Positions 58,459 through 64,000 of a stretch of DNA of 64,000 bases are shown piece by piece; position 1 is the stretch's first letter; each line of letters begins with the position of its first letter. The DNA is from Pestalotiopsis fici W106-1 (lineage: Eukaryota; Ascomycota; Sordariomycetes; Amphisphaeriales; Sporocadaceae): contig NW_006917100.1 in assembly GCF_000516985.1 (NCBI RefSeq), forward strand, positions 1,105,490 to 1,169,489. Direction: 5' to 3'. A model generated the notes under the pieces. The model searched no databases. It had not been told where the DNA came from and saw only the letters and a list, made by a program, of their open reading frames with translations. Position numbers and translations under genes: made by a program.

Positions 58459-58469
58459 AACAGGGGGAG
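58459..58469 (+). other. Copia polypurine tract
   Basis: AACAGGGGGAG immediately precedes the 3' LTR (TGTTGCAC). This is the usual plus-strand primer site of an LTR retroelement and fixes the LTR start at 58470. Confidence 0.8.
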
Positions 58470-59098
58470 TGTTGCACGGATGTTAATACAACATCGTATA
58501 ATGCATAAAATTAGCTTTATAACGCATATTATATCGTTATAACAGCTATAAAACCTATTAAAATATCGTTAAATAACGATATATAGGAAATTAATAGAAC
58601 TTACCCTATATTAACCTATAGTCAGTATAGCACCATTTATAGCCACTATTTATAATACTATATAGTTAATAAGTTATTATAGTTAACTATTATGGCTATT
58701 ATGGCCATTAGAACCCACTAGAATCCAGTAGAACGTTCCACTAGATCCAGCCCCACTAAGTGTGGCTAGTGCACCTGGCTATAGTGGTCCTGGGTTATAG
58801 GGTAACCCATACTATAGAAATCCATAGATTTCGATGGTTTCTTCGATTATAAATCAACCTTATTACTAATTAACTTAATTATAAATCTAGTTTATTAGTA
58901 ATATATTCCAGAATATTTTTATTAGTTGATTTTATGGGTATAAAAGGTAGTTATTCCTTTGTAATTAGTTATTTTTTCCTTAAGCTTTAATAAATTTATT
59001 ATATAGCCTTATAACTATTCCTACGGCCTAATTCTACGAATTATACGAACGCTTCCCTGTGCCTAAGTTTATGATCCACCAATTATACCTTAGAATAA
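58470..59098 (+). repeat. 3' LTR of the Copia element
   Basis: Starts TGTTGCACGGATG right after the polypurine tract and ends ACCTTAGAATAA. It matches the 5' LTR with transition differences. Confidence 0.9.
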
Positions 59099-59304
59099 TA
59101 AATATTAATATTATATTTTTTATAAATTTTTAAAATACGTTTTATTTTAAAGTTTTAAAATAAATTGAAAAATTATAAAACGTATTATTTTAAAGCTAAA
59201 ATTAAATTTAATACTTTTATTATACGTGTAATTAAATATAATTAAAGTTATTTTATTAATATAATTTTTATTTATTTATTTATTAGATTTATAAAATAAA
59301 ATCT
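59099..59304. repeat. AT-rich DNA right of the Copia element, possibly another RIP-degraded repeat
   Basis: Almost pure A/T up to the gap. AAAATACGTTTTATTTTAAAG and ATAAAACGTATTATTTTAAAGC occur 40-50 bp apart with partly inverted and partly direct similarity. It was probably another transposon into which the Copia inserted, but no coding remnant is readable. Confidence 0.4.
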
Positions 59305-59404
59305 NNNNNNNNNNNNNNNNNNNNNNNNNNNNNNNNNNNNNNNNNNNNNNNNNNNNNNNNNNNNNNNNNNNNNNNNNNNNNNNNNNNNNNNNNNNNNNNN
59401 NNNN
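59305..59404. other. 100-N assembly gap
   Basis: Exactly 100 N, a scaffolding placeholder. Base composition changes abruptly from AT-rich to normal across it. Confidence 0.99.
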
Positions 59405-62400
59405 GGTGGTCTCTTAGGGAACGACCTGGAGTCATGGCCCGGAGGCATCAATCGCAATTGCTCTAGGAACGCTGTGTTTACGCTGGCAGCCGCATATATT
59501 TGAGGCTGACGAGGGCGCATAGATATTTTCGCCTGAGACATGGACGGAACGGCACAGAATACCCAATATTTCCCCATGGGATTGTGACGGGCCAAGAAGA
59601 ATAGTCTAGACAGCACGGCGGGATAGGGTTGGTACATACACGACTGCTCCCGCTTGCATATAGTACCTGGGCTGCCATGAGACGACAAGGTCCCTCCTAA
59701 GCGAAAATACGCAGGAGCATGCGGAAAGGCGACGCACGTTCTTTTGGACGGGATGCCAGCTGCCTGCCTACGCGCACACGAGGATATAGTACAAAAAAGA
59801 AAAGACAAAGGGACAAAAATCTTGTATGACAGCCTCTAGTCTTGTCATTCCGCCGGCACCGTACATGCAGCACAGGCACAGCAGCCGCCGACCATGTGCT
59901 CTTGTGCCCCGGGCGGCGGCATTCCACGCGATCGATGCGTAAAGTACTTTTTTCTTGCCCAAGATACTGGCGAGCCGCCAATCAAGTCACGATCGCATGC
60001 TATGCGGCTCCGGAACGCCATTTCAAGGCGGGCGTCTGTGCGGGCTGAAAGAGCCGAGTCTACTGTTCTGTTAGGTGTCGATCTTGTAGTGCGTGTGACC
60101 TTTATTAAAAATGGCAGACGGCTCTTGGGACACTTCAGATGACATTTAAGACTATGTCGGAAGGCCCCTCGGCCGAACACAAGATCCAATTGACTAAACT
60201 AACTACAGTTCTTGACCCGAAGATACGGCTTCATAAGTCTGTATGGTTTTTTCTCCCCTTTGGAAATGAAACTTGGGAAATGATATTAGTAGAATCTGGA
60301 CCATGAAGATAGTCTGGCCATCGGTCGTAGCTCAGTTGAAGCTTCAGGAGAGACCAGCGAGTCATAACCATAGGGGGGGAAAAGTTGACGGGTTTCAGGG
60401 CTCTGTGAAACCTTCTGGGACTGGCAGCAAGCAGCCAGCAGCAGCCACCAAAAGCTGTCTTGTGCCCATACCATGCCGCCTTTGGCTTAAGCTTTTGCTT
60501 TTCCGTACTGGCCATCAAATCTCAGGAAACGCTGGCGCCGCGATAGCTCGCAGCACTAGAACAACACCAAATGAGAACCGGATGCTGATCTCTCTTTCCG
60601 GCCGGGCTCTTGCGCATTGGGCACGAAGCCAGATGGGGAGAGGAGAGGGAAAAAAGCAAAATTGTACCGGCTTGGAGCATTGTTATTTTGGTAAAGAAGA
60701 GTTGATGGAATGTTTTCGAAATCTGCACAGACCCGAGGGATCGGAGCCTAGTGCAAGCATCCCAGATCCCCGGAAAACGACATGTCAACAAGATTGCAAG
60801 AATTAGGATAGCGGCATCTCGCAGACAATTTGTGGCCTTTTACCAATACACGCTTGTGATGTTTTATTAGGATTCCGACAAGCCGTGACCATTTAACAGC
60901 GCCAAATGAATACCTAGTAGGAATCTTTGCAATGATGAACAAGTCCAGCGACGTGCTCCGTACTACCGAAAAGTCGCACTAGATAGACCAAAGGTAGAGG
61001 CGCCTGTCCGACCATCTTGGCTGGCTGCACTACATGCAACTAACACCTCTCTGTCTTACCATATACTCGGGACTCGGGACTAATAACACAGGCGGTTGGA
61101 TGGAGGACCAAAAAAAAAAAAAAAGACTTGCATTGGTACACCATGTCATGTGATATGTGATATGCCTAATTTGAGAGAAAACTCCCCTTTCTCGCCAGAA
61201 AGACAGACAAAAATAATATTTCATGCCAAGGATCATGAGCCATCCCCAAGTCATTGGGCAACAGACGCGGCTGAAGGAATCGAAGCAACGGCAGGATGCG
61301 AGCCCAAAGGAAGCTCTTCCGGAGGATGGTGAGTAAGCAAAACCGCGGCTCTCCAGGATTTAGGTCCAAGATTTGGTATTATTATTATTTCACCATGGAT
61401 CGGTATCCCCACAAGCCGGGAGCGAGTAATGCATTTGGGCGTCAACAGAGATCATCGTTGGAGGTTGTCCCCGTTCCTGAGACCCTGAACCCATCGACAC
61501 CCATTGGTCGGCCCATTGATGGCACCATATGTAAAATCCCTTTGCGGCAATTTGTTGCAACTCACCTCACAACCTGAGTCAGCCGACCACACACATGGTT
61601 GAGATCCAGCCCTTGAAATGTGCCACTGAACAAACGTCGAGAAATGAAAAGTACCAATGCAAAAGAACAGAGTCTCTTTGCGTAAAGTGCAACCCATTAT
61701 CGTGGTTCGTATTCAAGTGGCTTGCGTGGCTGCGGTAGAGTTATAGCTGTGTGTATGGCACAGCCGCTTGCCCACCCCAAAGTGGACGCCTCAACGACGA
61801 CACGCAAGCTTTCGAGCGCTAGAGCCATGCGCAAACTGCGTACAATAGAGTTTCTGGAAAATGGGACTTGATGAAAATTCTGATCCGAGAAAGAGGAGTC
61901 TTTTTACCAGTTCCCGAAGTCTTGGGCCAGATAGGGCGGCGACCCTGAGGGCAAGCAAAGCGCAGAGGGAGGGGTGACCGTGAGAATGGTGCAGCAGAGC
62001 CGCGTTACCGACTGACTGTTACCATATCTCTATTGCACTAAAAAAGACACAACGATCTCTAGTGTGCGCTTATAATCAAGCAGTAACCCTGTCCTAGGTG
62101 CTCGCGCGGGGCTCTACTTCTTCAAAGTTGCTGGTCGTCTCGGCTCGGGGTCCCTGGCCTGGGGCTTAGAGAGAAAAAAACAAGACCACTTGCAACGGAA
62201 AAATTGCAAAAGAAACTGGAGCGACCCCCTCCGCAAAGAAGGGTCGGCGAATCGGGGATGCTCCGCGACACTATTCACACCGGTGCCGCATGGGCAAAAC
62301 GTGTCTTTGTCCCGCTTCCTATGGGCAAACGGTGCACGAGCCATGGTGCCCAGGTACTAGTAATAGTGCCCAGACAACTGCTACTACTATACGGAATTAT

Positions 62401-64000
62401 TCCCATACAATCGTCTCCGTATACCTTGTAATAATAGTCCGTACGTGCCTCATCTGTATGTATACGTTTGACCGGATCACGGGGGCTAGTCGTCGTGAGG
62501 GCAACTTTGTTACCTAGCTTCCTCTCATGTTTCTTTAAGCTTGCTCGGTCCGAAGCCGTGGTCATGATGAGAACATGGCCTTGTGGAGTGCGATTCGTCG
62601 CCTGTGACGACCAAGCAGCAGGCAAGGCAGGCAAAGCGGGTGTTGAGTGGCGAGTACTGAGTGCTGGGTAAGCCTCATGACGTGCAGCTTGCTGTCGACA
62701 TCCTTCCCCGGGTAGTTTGACGATAGCCTCCGGGATATTCCCAGCGTGTCCGCACGGAGCCAGCCAGGCTTGCCAGTCAGGTTCGGCAGGCACTTTGGCT
62801 GGCAACGTTGATATGTGGAATTTTTTTTTCTTTTTTTCTTTCAATTTCATTGTTTCCTTCGATTTCCTTCTTTCGATTCGTATCTCGGAACCATTGCACA
62901 GAAACAGTATTGGCTCTTTGGAAGTGGGCAGCGAGTAGGTACCTAGATACGCGGCGTGTTTCGAATGGTACAGATCGACGAATGTCGTACATAATTTTAG
63001 TCAATGCAAATCCAGATCATTACTTCTCCACGTCTTTGTCGGCGTCAAAGCAAGGTTGGCCTCGGCCCAACACTTTTTGAAAAGACAATGATACTGTGCG
63101 GAAGCAGGCAGACTATGACGCAGCAGAATTGCAACCGAACTGGAGCAGCCATGCAGCATTCCCAAGACCCAGAAAGAGCGGCATTTTGTATGGGCGCCAG
63201 CAGGCCATGTCAGACGCAGCGCGGGGCAGTCAGTATACGAGGATGAAAACATAATAGCTTGCGAGGATATACTGCTACTAGTAGTAATAGGTAGTGCAAA
63301 ACCTACACCTCTTTTAGGCGAGGAGTCTTGGAGTATAGTCAAGCAGTCTAGAGCTGCACCCCCTCCCCTCTTCCAACCCCAATTCTGGACCACAACCTTG
63401 CATGCATCTTTTTGCATATAATCACATATAAACGGGTTTGCCGCCTCAACCGACGGAGGATGAAAAACAAATCAGGCAATAAGCTGAACCCAGACGCTAC
63501 CCTACACGATAGTTTTATGCATCTAATGTGTACTTTGTACGTGATCCCTGGTTCTCATCTTTCTTTGAAAAAAAAGACGTTCTTGTGGTACAGCAACGAA
63601 AGGACACGCAAGGTTTAATATCGGGACAATATGAAAGGTCTCCATCCTTAGCCGTCGTGGGCGAGGCGCAGACATAGCTAAAGTTACCTGGTTAGGTATT
63701 CCAATTTCCAACGGCGTTCAGCGAGACACGAGTACGATTGAGGCTAGCTGGACCGTCCGTGTACGTAGTGTTAGAATAAATGTGCGGAACCCAAAACGAG
63801 CCCATCTCCAGTGTGGAGGACGGAGTGAATGAGAGCCCCGACCTATCGTACCGCGTTCAACATGGCTACGGGGATCCGATTGGCTTGACTGGTAGTTTCT
63901 TCTGTTCCTTTGCTGGAAAATACGCAGCAGCGCGTCAGTCGCGTGTCTGTCTGGGGAAGAGCAGGCAGGTAGAGATGAGCGAGCCCAGCAGGGCGTGCGT
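59405..64000. other. Gene-poor right end, no supportable gene
   Basis: About 4.6 kb of ordinary base composition. The longest frames (60273-60806 plus; 62275-62850 minus) encode low-complexity or motif-free sequence without splice-consistent extension. An A15 run lies at about 61110-61124 and a long T/C tract near 62820-62870. Such stretches often are the long upstream regions of regulatory genes, and a gene may start beyond the window. That is inference. Confidence 0.45.

Larger units (their letters stand above)
44409..59098 (+). mobile_element. Ty1/Copia LTR retrotransposon, RIP-mutated, interrupted by a Gypsy element
   Basis: Two direct repeats of about 629 bp (44409-45036 and 58470-59098), beginning (T)GTTGCACGGATG and ending AGAATAA, bracket internal DNA in two pieces, 45037-46091 and 54758-58469, about 4.8 kb after removing the inserted Gypsy element. 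The order on the plus strand is gag, protease, integrase, RT, RNase H, which defines Copia. Every domain is interrupted by stop codons. Differences between the LTRs are almost all C/T or G/A transitions, and the block is very AT-rich and rich in TpA, as expected of RIP. It should be inactive and probably heterochromatic. The host-flanking target duplication cannot be checked because the left end meets a gap. Confidence 0.9.

Noticed and set aside
60273..60806. 177-codon plus-strand frame in the right-end region
   Set aside because: No motif or supporting splice structure, and opposite-strand frames of similar quality overlap it.
62275..62850. 191-codon minus-strand frame
   Set aside because: Starts in a Lys/Glu-rich translation of a T/C tract and shows no family features.
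1..64000. CRISPR arrays, bacterial operons, ribosome binding sites, rRNA genes
   Set aside because: The window is eukaryotic with spliced genes; no regularly spaced repeats or rRNA sequence were seen.

Overview
The window looks like nuclear DNA of a filamentous ascomycete, most likely a Sordariomycete (Hypocreales-like, by inference). The genes are split by introns of about 50-110 bp with GT(AAGT)...CAG/TAG borders. The gene set is typical of Pezizomycotina: HET domains, an NB-ARC/TPR receptor, a SAT4-type seven-helix protein, an AA9 copper oxygenase, a pectin lyase and a COMT-like methyltransferase. A large AT-rich block of transposons carries the transition-mutation signature of repeat-induced point mutation (RIP). 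Exon borders below were joined by hand from splice signals, reading frame and family motifs.

Layout. 1-6.3 kb: possible 3' end of an upstream gene, a five-exon phenol-hydroxylase-type FAD monooxygenase (+), a PIP-kinase-like gene (-) and a four-exon SAT4/rhodopsin-like membrane protein (-). 8-11 kb: a HET/NB-ARC/TPR fungal NLR-like protein (-). 11.8-20.5 kb: a secreted DUF3500 protein (+), a secreted pectin lyase (+), an O-methyltransferase (+) and a secreted polyamine-oxidase-like flavoenzyme (-). 22.2-23.7 kb: an APC-family amino acid/GABA/choline permease (-). 26.8-29.7 kb: a five-exon C2H2-type zinc-finger protein (+). 30.5-37.4 kb: two divergently transcribed, related protein-kinase-like genes followed closely by a HET-domain gene. 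40.1-41.1 kb: a secreted AA9 LPMO. 41.1-44.3 kb: no convincing gene.

44.3-59.4 kb is an AT-rich block bounded on both sides by 100-N assembly gaps. It is a Ty1/Copia element (+ strand, LTRs of about 629 bp, polypurine tract, recognisable protease, integrase, RT and RNase H remnants). A complete Ty3/Gypsy element (- strand, 282-bp LTRs) is inserted into its gag region. Both are full of stops and LTR differences are almost all transitions. 59.4-64 kb has normal base composition but no gene I can support.

How the genes relate: there is no complete biosynthetic cluster; the monooxygenase and methyltransferase could be tailoring enzymes but no backbone synthase is visible. The secreted pectin lyase, AA9 enzyme, DUF3500 protein and amine oxidase suggest life on plant or litter material. 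The NLR-like gene, the HET gene, the kinase pair and the zinc-finger protein make this look like an accessory nonself-recognition neighbourhood beside a RIP-silenced transposon nest. The kinase-kinase-HET trio is the best candidate for an undescribed system here.
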